A program made the translations under genes and the position numbers. The notes beneath the pieces are model-generated. The model ran no database searches and was not told the DNA's origin. It worked only from the letters and a program-made list of their open reading frames with translations. A DNA stretch of 64,000 nucleotides. Origin: Lactuca virosa (lineage: Eukaryota; Streptophyta; Magnoliopsida; Asterales; Asteraceae). Shown here one piece after another: positions 21,989-33,114 of the stretch. Location: contig CAKMRJ010000001.1 of NCBI GenBank assembly GCA_928212115.1, forward strand, positions 183,251,029 to 183,315,028. The letters are read 5' to 3'. How positions within the stretch are numbered: the stretch's first letter is position 1; the number at the start of each line of letters is the position of its first letter.

Positions 21989-23599
21989 TTACAACTCCAG
22001 ATGCTGCTCCCGCATCTCTGACTCCGGCTCCCAAGTCAGCTTGGACCCTCTCCGATGTTGCCACTGGACCTGAACCAGGGGCACCTCCTTGTTCCTCAGA
22101 ACCTTGATCTTTCGATCCATAATCGCGATTGGCCTCTCAACATAATTCAGGCTCGCATCCACCTGAATGTCCTCTAGCGGTACCACTGCCGTCTCGTTGG
22201 CAATACACTTCCTCAACTGAGACACATGGAAGGTATCATGAATCTGGCTCAACTCCGCAGGTAGCTCCAAACGATACACTACCCTGCCCACCCTCGCGGT
22301 CACCCTGAACGGACCAATGTACCGGGGCCCCAGCTTGCCCCTCTTCTTGAATCGGATCACTCCTTTCCAAGGAGACACCTTCAGGAGTACGAAGTCTCCC
22401 ACCTGAAACTCAAGCTCGAATCGTCGCCTATCCGCATAACTCTTCTAGCGACTCTGAGCTGTCAACAACCTCTGCCTGACCTACTGTATCTCCTCAGTCG
22501 TCTGAAGCATTATCTCAGTGCTACCCATCACGCGCTGCCCTACCTCTCCCCAGCAAATGGGAGTCCGACATCTCCTCCCGTACAACAACTCGAAGGGAGG
22601 CATAACAATACTCGAATGGTGGCTGTTGTTATAGGAAAACTCAACCAACGGCAAGTACGTGTCCCAGCTTCCTCCGAAGTCCAACACACATGCTCGAAGC
22701 ATGTCCTCGAGCGTCTGAATCATCCGCTCACTTTGTCCGTCCGTCTGTGGGTGGTAGGCGGTACTGAAATGCATCCTCGTACCCAACTCCTCATGGAAAT
22801 TCTTCCAGAACCTGGAAGTGAAACGCACATCTCGATCTGACACAATCGAGATCGGTACCCCATGACGCGATACCACCTCTCTCACATACAACTCGGCCAA
22901 CCTCTCTGCAGAAGAGCTCTCACTGATAGCAAGGAAGTGAGCGCTCTTCGTCAGCCGGTCAACAATCACCCAAATTGCATCGACACCCCTCGCGGTCCTT
23001 AGCAATTTGGTAACAAAATCCATGGAAATCTGTTCCCACTTCCACTGGGGAACCTCAAGTGGCTGTAAATTCCCATGCGGACGCTGGTGCTCGGCCTTAA
23101 CCCGGCGACAGGTCAAGCACCTCTCAACGAACCACGCAACATCCCTCTTCATACAGGGCCACCAATAGTCTTTCTTCAAATCCAAATACATCTTAGTGGC
23201 TCCGGGATGGATCGAGAACCTAGATCTATGCGCCTCCTCCATCAGAATGGTACGTTCCCCGCCTGCGTACGGCACCCAAATCCGACCTTGAAAGGTCATC
23301 AGCCCTCGGCTGTCGGTAACGAACTCAGACACCTGCCTGATCACCCGCTCCCTCTTGCGATTCTCTGGTATTACGGCCTCTGCCTGGGCCTCCCGAATGG
23401 TGTCCAACACCGGAGTCATCACTGTCAACCGCATACAAATGTCTCGAATCGGGGCACTCTCCGCCCTACGGCTCAGGGCATCAGCTACAACATTAGCTTT
23501 GCCCGAGTGGTACAGGATCTCACAATCGTAATCCTTTACCACGTCCAACCATCTCCTCTGGCGCATATTCAGGTTCAGCTGATCCATCAAATACTTCAA
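21989..23599 (-). pseudogene. pol: integrase with C-terminal chromodomain-like end (G1)
   Basis: One frame of about 535 residues with two TAG codons near 22478 and 22445. It starts within RNase H/IN linker sequence ([19 protein letters not shown]), then the HHCC zinc finger ([18 protein letters not shown] ... [14 protein letters not shown]), the integrase core ([62 protein letters not shown]), the GPRYIGPF and YRLELP blocks, and a C-terminal VPLVQVQWQHRRGSKLTWEPE segment. The last codons are GAG TTG TAA: the stop (21991-21989) lies inside the first five bases of the 3' LTR, so coding runs up to the LTR edge. The family role is insertion of element cDNA into chromosomes. Confidence 0.88.
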
Positions 23600-25280
23600 A
23601 CTCTTGTGGTCCGTGTATATGATACACCGAACCCGATATAGATAGGGTCGCTAGATCTTGAGGGCGAACACCACTGCCCCCAACTCCAGATCGTGGGTGG
23701 GATACCTCGTCTCATGAGGCTTCAACTTCCTCGATGCATACGCTATCACATGCCCCCTCTGCATAAGTACTGCACCCAACCCCGATATCGATGCGTCACA
23801 ATACACCACAAAATCCTCCATCCCTTCCGGGAGGGCTAACACCGGGGCCTCGCATAATCTCCGGCGAAGTGTCTCAAACGAGGTCTGCTGCTCCGGGCCC
23901 CACGAAAAAGCAACACCCTTCCGGGTCAACCTGGTGAGAGGCACGGCGATCTTGAAGAAATCATTGATAAATCTCCGATAGTATCGGCCAACCCCAGAAA
24001 ACTCCTGATCTCGGTGGGGGATCTCGGCACCTCCCAACTCATCACAGCCTCAATCTTGGCCGGATCGACCAATATCCCATTCTGGTTAACGAGATGCCCC
24101 AAGAACTGGACCTCTCGTAACCAGAAATCGCACTTGGAGAATTTGACGTAAAGCCTCTCCGACCTCAATACTCCGAGGATCTCTCTCAAATGCTCCTCAT
24201 GTTGCTCTCTAGATCTCGAATACACCAGTATATCATCGATGAATACGATCACCGAACGATCCAACATCGGTCTGCACACCCTGTTCATGAGATCCATGAA
24301 CGTTGCCGGTGCGTTGGTGAGCCCAAAAGGCATCACCACGAACTCGTAATGCCCATAACGAGTCCTAAACGCCGTCTTCTGGATATCCTCATCTCGCACC
24401 CTCGTATGGTGATATCCAGACCTCAAATCTATCTTGGAGAACCAAGATGATCCCTGCAAGTGATCGAACAGATCATCAATCCTCGACAGTGGGTAACGGT
24501 TCTTGACCGTTAGCTTGTTCAACTCCCGGTAATCAATGCACATCCGGTGTGAACCATCCTTTTTCTTGACAAAAAGGATCGGCGCTCCCCAAGGTGAGCT
24601 ACTCGGCCTGATAAATCCTTTCCCCAACAGCTCTTGAAGCTGTGAGGATAACTCCTGCATCTCTGGTGGCGCAAGGCGATAGGGCGCCATGGCCATAGGC
24701 GCCGCTCCCGAAACCAAATCAATGCGAAACTCCACCTGCCTCTCGGGAGGCACACCCGGCAAATCCTCGGGAAAAACATCCGGGAACTCACGTACTATCG
24801 GAACATCATCAACCGAACTCGGCCTCCCTGCGGCCACTCGCGTATCCATCACATAAGCTACAAACCCGCTGCAACCCTGTTGTAGACCCTGCCTCGCTCT
24901 AGCAGCCGAACAGAACGCTGACCCAGATCGGGTACCCTCGCCGTATACCGTAAGTACTCCCCCACTAGGGTCTCGTATCGTCACCAACTGTCGCTCGCAG
25001 TCTATAACAGCCCCAAATCGGCTCAACCAATCCATGCCCACTATGACACACACGTCCCCCATCGCCATCGGGACTAGATCTATCGGGAACTCAACACCGA
25101 AGATCTCGAGTAAACATCCTCGAATCACGTCCGTAGTATACACCACTCGCTCGTCAGCTATGGAAACTCGTAGAGGTCGACTCAACGCCTCCCGTTGGAT
25201 ACTAATGTGCTGACTAAACGCTAAAGACACAAATGACCGACTCGCACCCTAGTCAAATAACACCAAAGCAGGTATACAAC
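23600..25280 (-). pseudogene. pol: protease-RT-RNase H (G1)
   Basis: Begins with the protease active-site region, where the triad reads D-stop-G: TAG at 25251-25249 replaces the Ser/Thr codon before [31 protein letters not shown] follows. [64 protein letters not shown], intact FIDD (24243-24232) and [14 protein letters not shown] [11 protein letters not shown] one-base deletion near 23985, in the [10 protein letters not shown] motif, shifts the frame. RNase H continues ([30 protein letters not shown]) to a TAG at about 23650-23648 (TGG to TAG), after which the frame runs into the integrase. Confidence 0.88.
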
Positions 25281-25331
25281 TCACAAGAAAAGTACCTACA
25301 CATATCATAATATAAGCATAATATCCCAAAC

Positions 25332-26578
25332 TCAGCATAAATAAATAAAAGAATGCATACCAGCCACAACATCGGGCGCTGCGCGGACCTCCTCTGCTGT
25401 CAACTGGAAGGCTCTCCCGCGAGCCTTCGGTGCCTCGGCCTTCATCGGCCGAACCTCAGTAGTTCGCACGGAAGCAGGGGCAGATCCATGTGGTGCTCCC
25501 TGTGCTGTCCCCCGCAGCTGTGGACACTCGGCCTTCCGGTGTCCAGTTTGGTTGCAATGAAAGCAAACCATGAACCCCTTGGGGCAATCCTTGGCTATTT
25601 GCCCCTCCTTGCCACATTTGTAGCAAGCACCTGATCGACAAACCCCATTATGTCCCTTGCTGCACTTCCCACAAGTGCGGCCCTTATGGCCTCCAGATCT
25701 CGAATCGGCGGGCTTTGCCCACTTGGCTGTCGGCTGAGACTGTGTCGGCCGCCGATCCATCCCCTGAGACTCAGCCTACTCCCTGGCCTGAGTCTCCAAC
25801 TCAATCTCCCTCTTCCGGGCATTTTCCTGGAGCTCAGCAAATGTCCGGTAAGTCGAGTTCGATACGAACTCCCGAATATCCCTCCTCAGAACGCTCAAAT
25901 ACCGGCTCATGCGTGTCTTCTCGGTAGACACTTGCTCAGGGCAAAACATCGCCCTCTCATGAAACCTCCTGGTGATCACAGTAACAGAATCAGTGCCCTG
26001 CTTGAGGGACAAGAACTCCTGAGCCAGCCACTCCCTCTCCACCGGGGGAACATACTCGTCTCTGAACATGGTGGTGAACCTCTCCCAGGTCACCTCCGAA
26101 ATCTCTGCAAGAGTGAAGCTCGCTGTCACGAACTTCCACCAGTCCTTCGCTCCCAAGTGAAGCTGGTTCAGCGCGAACCGTACCCTCAGATGCTCCGGAC
26201 ATGAACACATGTAGAAGCATCCCTCGATATCAGAAATCCATCTCATCGCAGCGATCGGATCCTGTGTCCCGTCGCAGCGATATCAGAAATCCATCTCATT
26301 GCAGCGAACCGTACCCTCAGATGCTTCGTGTTGCTGAACTCCCGAAACAACAACGAGTCACCTCCCTAAGGCCTGGCAGCAGCTACAGCTGCAGCAGCTG
26401 CAGCCTCAGTCACCGCTGCGTACCGCTCATCAAAATTCTCAATCAATGTGGTATTGATAGACCCAAACATCTCCGGAATCTCGGCTCGAATCGCCGCTGC
26501 TACCTCATCGTGGATCATCTGACGAAGCTCCTCATCACTCACGCAGCTCGTCTCAGGTCTGTGGCGTGTCCCAACCAT
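25332..26578 (-). pseudogene. gag: gag (G1)
   Basis: Starts at ATG 26578 (MVGTRHRPETSCVSDEELRQ), has an Ala-rich run, then shifts frame in a region with an internal partial duplication (26175-26330). Capsid-type motifs follow: CSCPEHLRVRFALNQLHLGA, AKDWWKF, WERFTTMFRDEYVPP, EFLSLKQGTDSVTVITRRFH. A TAG lies near 25775. Two CCHC zinc knuckles are intact at about 25640-25545: CYKCGKEGQIAKDC and CFHCNQTGHRKAEC. The frame fades out at 25332, before the protease. The protein would form particles and package RNA. Confidence 0.85.
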
Positions 26579-26585
26579 GATGTCT

Positions 26586-27730
26586 CTGAAATACAACATA
26601 AAAATATCAGAGACCTGCTCGAGCACACTCGTACTCGATAACTCAACCCTACTTGTTCCCTAGTACCCTAAGGATTCTTACTTGGACTGCGCATTGATCC
26701 GGTGTCTTCAGTAGTACGGGCCCTATACTACCGTCCACACCGCATCAGTATTCACCCCAAGTCCTCCTCCTAGGATCCCAGATCACAAGTACTCTACATC
26801 TCGCTGGCATAGGCTACCCTTCGGTAAACCCCTCATAAACTCCTCACTGCTACCTACTCACTCTCAAGCATCACATAGCAGCAGAAATCTTCCTAGGCTA
26901 AGGCATCACAAATCAGGCCACTCTAGTCCTAATATGAATACCTAGCCTACTCTAGCATGCGTAACATATCATAACATAACTCATAACACATAATGTAAGG
27001 GTATTTTGGGAAATCACTGTTCGGGCGCTGGCTAATCGTACACACTGCTTCCTTCTGCTTTTCTCAAATCCTTTTACTTCTTTAGAAAAATTGTTTATTT
27101 TATGAAAAACTTCCTCAAATCCTCAGTTTGAGTTCAAATACACCCGAAGGTGCATCCGAATCCCTCAAACCAAGGCTCTGATACCAACTTGTAACAACGT
27201 AAATTTTTAAAACAATTTTTCATTTTTCAAACAACATGATTTTCATTCAAACATTCTCAAATCTCATTTTCAACAATTGTCATCAAACAAAACATATCCC
27301 AATATCACAAAACATAAACTCCATAAGTGTGTACGGATCATGCCGGCGCCTTCCCGCGATCCTCGCTAGTACCTGAAACACATAACACAACAACTGTAAG
27401 CATAAATGCTTAGTGAGTTCCCCAAAATACCACATACGCACATACGCCTTTCCAGACCATAACTCTGTGGGACCTTCCGGTCCAAGTGTCTCAGGGGACT
27501 TCCGTCCCAAATCCCGGTAGACCTTCCGGTCCTACCCGTATCGACCTTCCCGTCCGTAACCTCCCGACCTTCCGGTCCATATCATCTTGACCTTCCGGTC
27601 CTTATCATACATAACATTCATAGCACATACATATCACATAACATCATACAGCACATACATCTCATAGCATATAAGACCTTCCGGTCACACATAGGTACCC
27701 TTCCAGGTACAGTATAGTGAGAACACTCAC
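26586..27730 (-). other. candidate leader intron of G1
   Basis: Minus-strand donor GAG/GTGAGT lies inside the 5' LTR (boundary 27731/27730). Acceptor TATGTTGTATTTCAG ends at 26586, eight bases before the gag ATG at 26578. The 1145-nt interval includes the LTR end and the primer-binding site. The donor sequence is kept in the other LTR. Splicing is inferred, not shown. Confidence 0.45.
27170..27186 (-). other. primer-binding site of G1 (tRNA-Met)
   Basis: Minus strand TGGTATCAGAGCCTTGG, three bases inside the 5' LTR edge; matches the usual initiator tRNA-Met complement. Confidence 0.92.
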
Positions 27731-28877
27731 CTCGGGTATCTCGAATAATCTCGCACATGAAAACACTGATCTAGCCCCTGCCTAAACACATAAACAGTAC
27801 TCTTGAATAAATAATGGCTCTCAAAGGCTAGATTACATCCCTTCCTACAATCCCACAGAAGGGTAAAAGACCATTTTACCCCTCCCTGACCCAAAAGTCC
27901 AAATGTTGACCAAAACCCTAAAAGTCAACGAAAGTCAACAGGAGGCAGTACGCGGCGCGTACAATCTCTGTACGTGGGGCGTACGCCGGTGATCCATAAT
28001 CGGGGTTTCAACCCCTTACGCTGCGCGTTTTGAGAGTTACGCCCAACGTAAGTCTCAGTTTAATCCTTTCTTGGATTTTGGTCTTAAACGGTTAAAACAT
28101 AAACTCAAAATCTAGATCTGACTTCTCTAAGATCACTTAATCCATAAAGTCGAGACCTTTAAGCCTTTGCATGGCTGTAAAGGTCCCTAATCACTCTAAC
28201 ACATTTCCTTCTTCCTCATAAAGTCTAGATCTCATGCATGGCTCAATATTCACGTCCAAGATTGGATTTTTATGAACATATAACTCATATTACCCTGAAG
28301 TATGGCAGATCTAGGCCAATGGAGACCATTTGCTCATAAAGTCTCCACCTTGGGACCAAAAACCCTAAAAATTGGTCTAAGAAGCACAAATCATAAATGA
28401 CAAGGAAAGCTTTGAGCTTTTTACCTCAGAAAGAAGCTCCAACCTCTGTAGAACTCGGATCTACTCTTGTCCACCAACTTCTAGCTCCTAAAATGGCCCT
28501 CTCTTCTCTTTCACCACCTTGAAATGGCACTTTGAAGCTTAGAACACACACACACAAGCTAGGAACTAAGGGTAGCTCTCTATTAGGGTTTCACTCTCTG
28601 AAATGGTGGCTGAGGACAAGGACTTAACATTATTTTTATAGTGTACAAGCCACAAAATTAGGGTTTGCATCTGGGCCCGCTACGCCCAGCATAACCCTGG
28701 GTACGCCCAGCGTACCTAGCCGAGTCCGCGTCCAACTTAAGCGCATGAGTACGCGCAGTGTACTCTTCAGTACGCCCAGCGTACTCATTTGCCTTAATAT
28801 TTCCTTTAAGGGTTAAACTTGACAACTTGGAAAAGAAGAAGGGTTAAATAGATATACCTGAATTTCGGGATGTTACA
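27190..28877 (-). repeat. 5' LTR of G1
   Basis: Plus strand TGTAACAACG ... GGGATGTTACA; pairs with 20305-21993. The TATA reads TATAAAAATA on the minus strand at about 28640. GACCTTCCGGTCC array at about 27470-27690; transcribed palindromes at about 27948-28050; upstream palindromes at about 28678-28790. Confidence 0.92.
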
Positions 28878-31088
28878 GCATTTCTGGTCGTAGAGCAGGA
28901 GCTGATGAAATCTCCTTACTCAATACGGGTGCAATCGCAGCTCTTGCCATGGGTCTAGATTTCAACTTCTCCAAGTACATACTGAATGAAATGGTGGGGA
29001 ATGTTGAAGGGAAGAAAAGAGACAAGTTTCTCATGTACCCAAGATTTCTGCAATTGATCTTTAACAGCAAGCACTCGGAGATCGAAAGAAGAGGATAAAC
29101 ACTCGATGTCAAATCTCCTGGCTCCAACACCTTGGGCCTCATGAAACAGAACCGAAAGGGAAAATTCATGTTTGAGGGAAAGTACCCGTTTGTGAAGTTC
29201 GGAAATTTTGTTGAAGTTAATAATGCATCAGCGACTGAAAGCTCCTCAGGTCATATGGAAACGGATGATGATGATGTTATTACTGCTTCAGAGCACGAAG
29301 AAGAAAGAGTTCCTCCTTTTTCAATCGTGGCAGAGGAACATGATCAAATGACGAACGTGGAAGTGAAAAGTGACTACAATGATGGTGATGATGATCATGA
29401 TAATGATGATGATGAGGGTTTTAATGATGATGATACGATTTTTGGTGGTGACTTGTCGGGTTTCAATTTTGAGATCGAGCATAGCGATTACTGCCTAACA
29501 AATGAAGACCTTGACTCCTTCGACAATATCGATGATGTTGCACAACATCCAACGGAGATAGGGGAGTTGAAGACGTTCAAAAGGCGACGCCTCCTACCTC
29601 AAAACAGATGACCGGTGCTACAATTGATATGGATGAAGCATCAAGGATTCTTCCCCTTCATATTGCTATTCCATCTTCTATGCCATCTGCGAGTGATCCT
29701 CAAATGACTCAAACCTCCCAGCCTCCATTGAAAAGGAGACGACATGATCTAAGGCCGGGAGTTCTTATTCAGGAACAGGCCCCGCCAACACAGCTTGCAA
29801 CCACAACAACAACTGCTACACCAACCGTTCCGACCCAAGAAGGTCCAAGCACCATGTTTGAAACCGGGAGCTCATCAGTTCCTGGAGGTTCCTCCCTCCC
29901 AAGGCATGCGCACAACATCGCCTCTGAGAGGCTTGCAAGGGTCTTGGCTGAACAAGAAGCAACAGGCCTTCCTCCTCGCGGAAAAGGCATATCAATTGAG
30001 GAAGGCAACTCAGGGGGGGTGGACCCATCTGTCTAAGAGCTCAAGGAAGAAATAGGTGTGTTGAATCAGAGAATCATTGAGAGAGATGTTTGATTGATAA
30101 CCTCAAAACCCAAGTCTCGAAGCTTAAAGCAGACAATTCTCTGAAGACAACACAGATCTCTGATTTACAAACTCACCTTGGAGCTCTAAGTGCTTGTTAC
30201 TTCAACCTCAAGGATAAGCTGGCTATGGAATTTGGTGACAAATTCAAATCTTCTGTCGGAGAACCAGGCAGAGCTGAGAACGCTTCCATTGACCCTGCCC
30301 AAACATCACAACAAGGACCCCCTTTTGTTCCTCCCACTATAAGAACAACTCGAATAGTCGATCGATTTGAACATGAGCCAGTTCAAGCTCCTAACATAGT
30401 TGCTTTGAAGCGAGCTCAACAAACATCATCTTCTAAGAAACAAAAGTGGATGTTCAAAAAGAGCTCAGATCAGAACGCTCGTGGAGATCAACCCCATCTC
30501 ACCGTAACAGAACTCAAGAAGAAACGATTTGGTTCCAAGTACGATGATAGGTTAGGAATAGTGTCTTGGGGTTTTCATGACAAGTTGAAATTGTGGCTTG
30601 TGAAGCGCAAAAGTTCAAATGTGGAGTATTACAAGGAAAAACATGATTTTTGTTCATGGACGAGAGTTGATTTGTCTGAACTTGCTAATGCTCCCTTTGC
30701 TAATCCATCCAATGATCCACGGGCAACATATTTCAAGCTTTTTCTGGAGAATCAAGTGAAAAAGGGTTTTACTGATATGAAGATTGTCGAATCTTTCATC
30801 AAGAGCTTCCCAGATGTATTGGATCCAAATATCAACGAGCCTTTCAAGACGGTGATGTGGCCTCCCACTAACCAATTGAGACAGACTCCTATTGTGCAGA
30901 ACTTCCGCGATGGTTCACTAAGAAGTATGCTTTATTGGGTCTATGATGAAAAAACAGCTTCTGTTGTCATTAGATTTCCTGAAGGTGTATTTCGGATATA
31001 TGACAAGAAGGATCTGCTTCAGTTTGGAAAATGGGATATACACTATCTGTCTCAACATCAAATCCAGGTTGCTGAAGATCTTTTTTAA
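28878..31088 (+). pseudogene. third ORF, remainder (element B)
   Basis: Continues after G1 in the frame that ended at 20304. SGRRAGADEISLLNTG and DKFLMYPRFLQLIFNSKHS (to about 29075) match in pattern the LTGR...ARYWSLILHYF region of element A. A TAA (29096-29098) interrupts. An acidic Asp-rich run (29390-29440: GDDDHDNDDDEGFNDDD) follows, then a frameshift near 29580-29610, a Pro/Thr/Ser-rich segment with a basic KRRRHDLRPG motif, a TAA at 30034-30036, and a short helical stretch (ELKEEIGVLNQRIIERD). A second frameshift near 30090 leads into a coiled-coil-like region (NLKTQVSKLKADNSLKTTQI) and a conserved-looking C-terminal domain (FGSKYDDRLGIVSWGFHDKL; FKTVMWPPTNQLRQTPIVQN). Stop at 31086. 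Function unknown. Confidence 0.68.
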
Positions 31089-31211
31089 GCTGCTGCTAAG
31101 GAGTATACTTCGATGATTATAGAGATCATCGAGAAGCAGATGCGGCTTGGCTCAATGGGGGGTCTGATGTGCTCATAATCGAGAAACACTAAATCAATGC
31201 TAGCCCCAAAC

Positions 31212-31223
31212 CAAGGGGGAGAT
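31212..31223 (+). other. polypurine tract of element B
   Basis: CAAGGGGGAGAT directly before the LTR TG. Confidence 0.9.
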
Positions 31224-31578
31224 TGTTAGCTCATAATTATGTGGTTTGGGCTAGGCAACTATATGTATAGATCATGGTAGGGTTGTGGTCGATATTGGTG
31301 TTTGCGGTCTGTCTGTTTAAGGTTGGTTGGTGTTCACGGCCGTGAACCATGTTTGCGGTTGGTCTTTCAATATATATCAGAGTCTGTCAGAATGTTGTTA
31401 GACTAGACGTTGCTGAGTGTTCACGGTGATGTGTGTATGTGTCTCAAGGTGTACCTGACGTTTTGATCAATAAACGTGTGCATTGCATGATTAAATCCTT
31501 CTTCTACTTCATTCTTATTTTGTTTGATTGATTACTTATTTGATCACTGGTTTGGATCCGTGGATTTGGGACTCTACA
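31224..31578 (+). repeat. 3' LTR of element B
   Basis: TGTTAGCTCATAATTATG ... GGGACTCTACA, about 355 bp; the right end is approximate. It contains a perfect 16-bp palindrome at 31332-31347 just upstream of a TATATAT box at 31371-31377. Confidence 0.75.
31332..31347. repeat. 16-bp perfect palindrome upstream of LTR TATA
   Basis: GTTCACGGCCGTGAAC, ending 23 bp before the TATA box. The same CACGGCCG core recurs in element B's intron region at 19648-19760. Confidence 0.92.
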
Positions 31579-31679
31579 CATGTCTTTATGTTAGACATTA
31601 TGAATCGTGTCCCATATGCTTCGGGTATAGGATCGATTGCATATGCTATAATATTCTTGTGTTCTAATTTTTCCAAATG

Positions 31680-33101
31680 TCTAGGGCATTAAGAGGGAAA
31701 ATGAATAGAATCGGATATGACTAAAGTGATTAAGCAATTGTCGAGGACAATATGAGGTTTACCAAAGATTGGTTGCTTATGGACAGTTGGAAGTATATTC
31801 TGAACTTTGGAAGGACCATATTGACATACTCTAAGAAGAGGTAACTCTTGTTCAGAAGTGATAGTCAAAATGGGAATATGGAAATGTTTCCATAAGTGGA
31901 AGTTATTCTTTAAATCTGTGTAAGATTAGAAAACTTAATTCTAGAAGGATGTTCAAAGGAATGTACTTTGAATGTGAGACTTCGTTTCCATGGAATTGCT
32001 CTCTATTGGAATACTTTGAAATATTTGTTGCCAAGTCTCTGTGACTTTGTGCATAATCATTACAAGAGGTTCATTGCATATAAGTTTAAAATCTAACAGA
32101 TTATAGCGAATGGCAAGAATTTGGTATTCTTACATTTAGAATAAGGATTTGGAATTTGTGAAATGAGCATCATTGAAATGTTTTTCAATTGATCTATTTC
32201 ACAAAGTCAGGACCATAGACAGACATAGTGTGTATGTTTGGAGCATGGAATAGCTATTGTTTTAATTCAAGTATTAATTTGATTATTTGAAACATTATAC
32301 AATGAATAATGAGTAATCAATATGGGACTCAAAAGTTTTGGGGCGATATAGGATGCGTATTATTCTCGTGTTTCACTTTGCATGTTTTGAATTCATGAAT
32401 AACTAGGTTATTCAAACCATCCACAGTCGATCAGACTTTAGAAGTAGGTATTGAGGCAAGACTGTCATGAATGGGTCTGTAGAGGTGTTTTAGTCATAGC
32501 ACAAGTTTGCTACAGTGTTCATGAGTACTCCTGGATTTAGATTCTAGTATTGGATTCAACCTACGCTCATTTGAATCACTTCATGGATTTTATCACGAGT
32601 GATTGTGAGACGATAATATCTTATATTCTTGAAACAGAGATATGTGAGTTGTAGTTGTGAGTCGGTTGCATATTGACGTATGTAAACGCACCAGTAACTT
32701 GGTGTTATAAAACATATTGTTGTGTATAATTTGGTGAGTAAGTACAAGCAGGCATTTGGGTCAAATTTTATCCGTTCCTTTTACCCCATGTGGATAAAAG
32801 CGATATCTGTGGGCCCCTCGATGATTTAGTGATGACACCCCTAAGTGTTTGGCCAAGCCTGGACCGATTTGATTTGTTCAATTAGTCGGTCGTCATAAAT
32901 CGGAAATCAAACAACAGATGGACAGAGAGAATGATTATAATTCATATCTCAGTCCATATGATATCTAGAATGGAGGAATATATGATCCCTTATCTAATTG
33001 ATGCGTCATTAACTAGGTCAGAGTTCGACAGCGGATTTTAAGAGCTACAATTGCTAGTCGGGTTGTGGAGTCGTACATGCAATAATATTTATTAGACTTA
33101 T
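31680..33101 (+). other. non-coding tail of element D
   Basis: No open frame with a domain. AT-rich; its second half is related to the tail of element C. Confidence 0.5.
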
Positions 33102-33114
33102 CCAAGTGGGAGAC
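33102..33114 (+). other. polypurine tract of element D
   Basis: CCAAGTGGGAGAC before the LTR; element C has the same tract at 53004-53016. Confidence 0.85.

Larger units (their letters stand above)
20305..21993 (-). repeat. 3' LTR of G1
   Basis: Minus strand starts TGTAACATCTCGAAATTC; the far end reads GTTAGA because the terminal dinucleotide is mutated (plus-strand TC instead of TG). TATAAAA on the minus strand at 21757-21751. GTACGC...GCGTAC palindromes lie both upstream of the TATA (21795-21895) and downstream (21063-21165). A GACCTTCCGGTCC array lies at about 20575-20800. A donor-like GAG/GTGAGT has its boundary at 20846/20845. Confidence 0.92.
20305..28877 (-). mobile_element. complete Ty3-gypsy element G1
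   Basis: 8573 bp, minus strand, with two LTRs of 1689 and 1688 bp, a tRNA-Met primer-binding site, gag, PR, RT, RNase H and integrase in Ty3-gypsy order, flanked by TSD GCATT. Over the first ~620 aligned LTR bases I count about 18 differences (near 3%), so the insertion is fairly old but younger than its host element. A C-terminal segment with chromodomain-like spacing suggests a chromovirus, perhaps Tekay-like. All genes carry stops or frameshifts. Confidence 0.93.
15396..31578 (+). mobile_element. SIRE-like Ty1-copia element B, 5' half off-window
   Basis: Visible parts: integrase from the PQQNG motif, RT, RNase H, a 1.95-kb spacer, a third ORF, a polypurine tract and a 3' LTR. Its integrase is cut exactly where element A's 3' LTR ends, so A most simply inserted into B, leaving B's 5' half outside the window to the left. 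Complete gypsy element G1 (20305-28877) is nested in its third ORF. Pol is far better preserved than in A. Confidence 0.8.

Noticed and set aside
22616..26641. Plus-strand frames of up to 188 residues across G1
   Set aside because: They are antisense shadows of the gypsy gag-pol frames on the minus strand.
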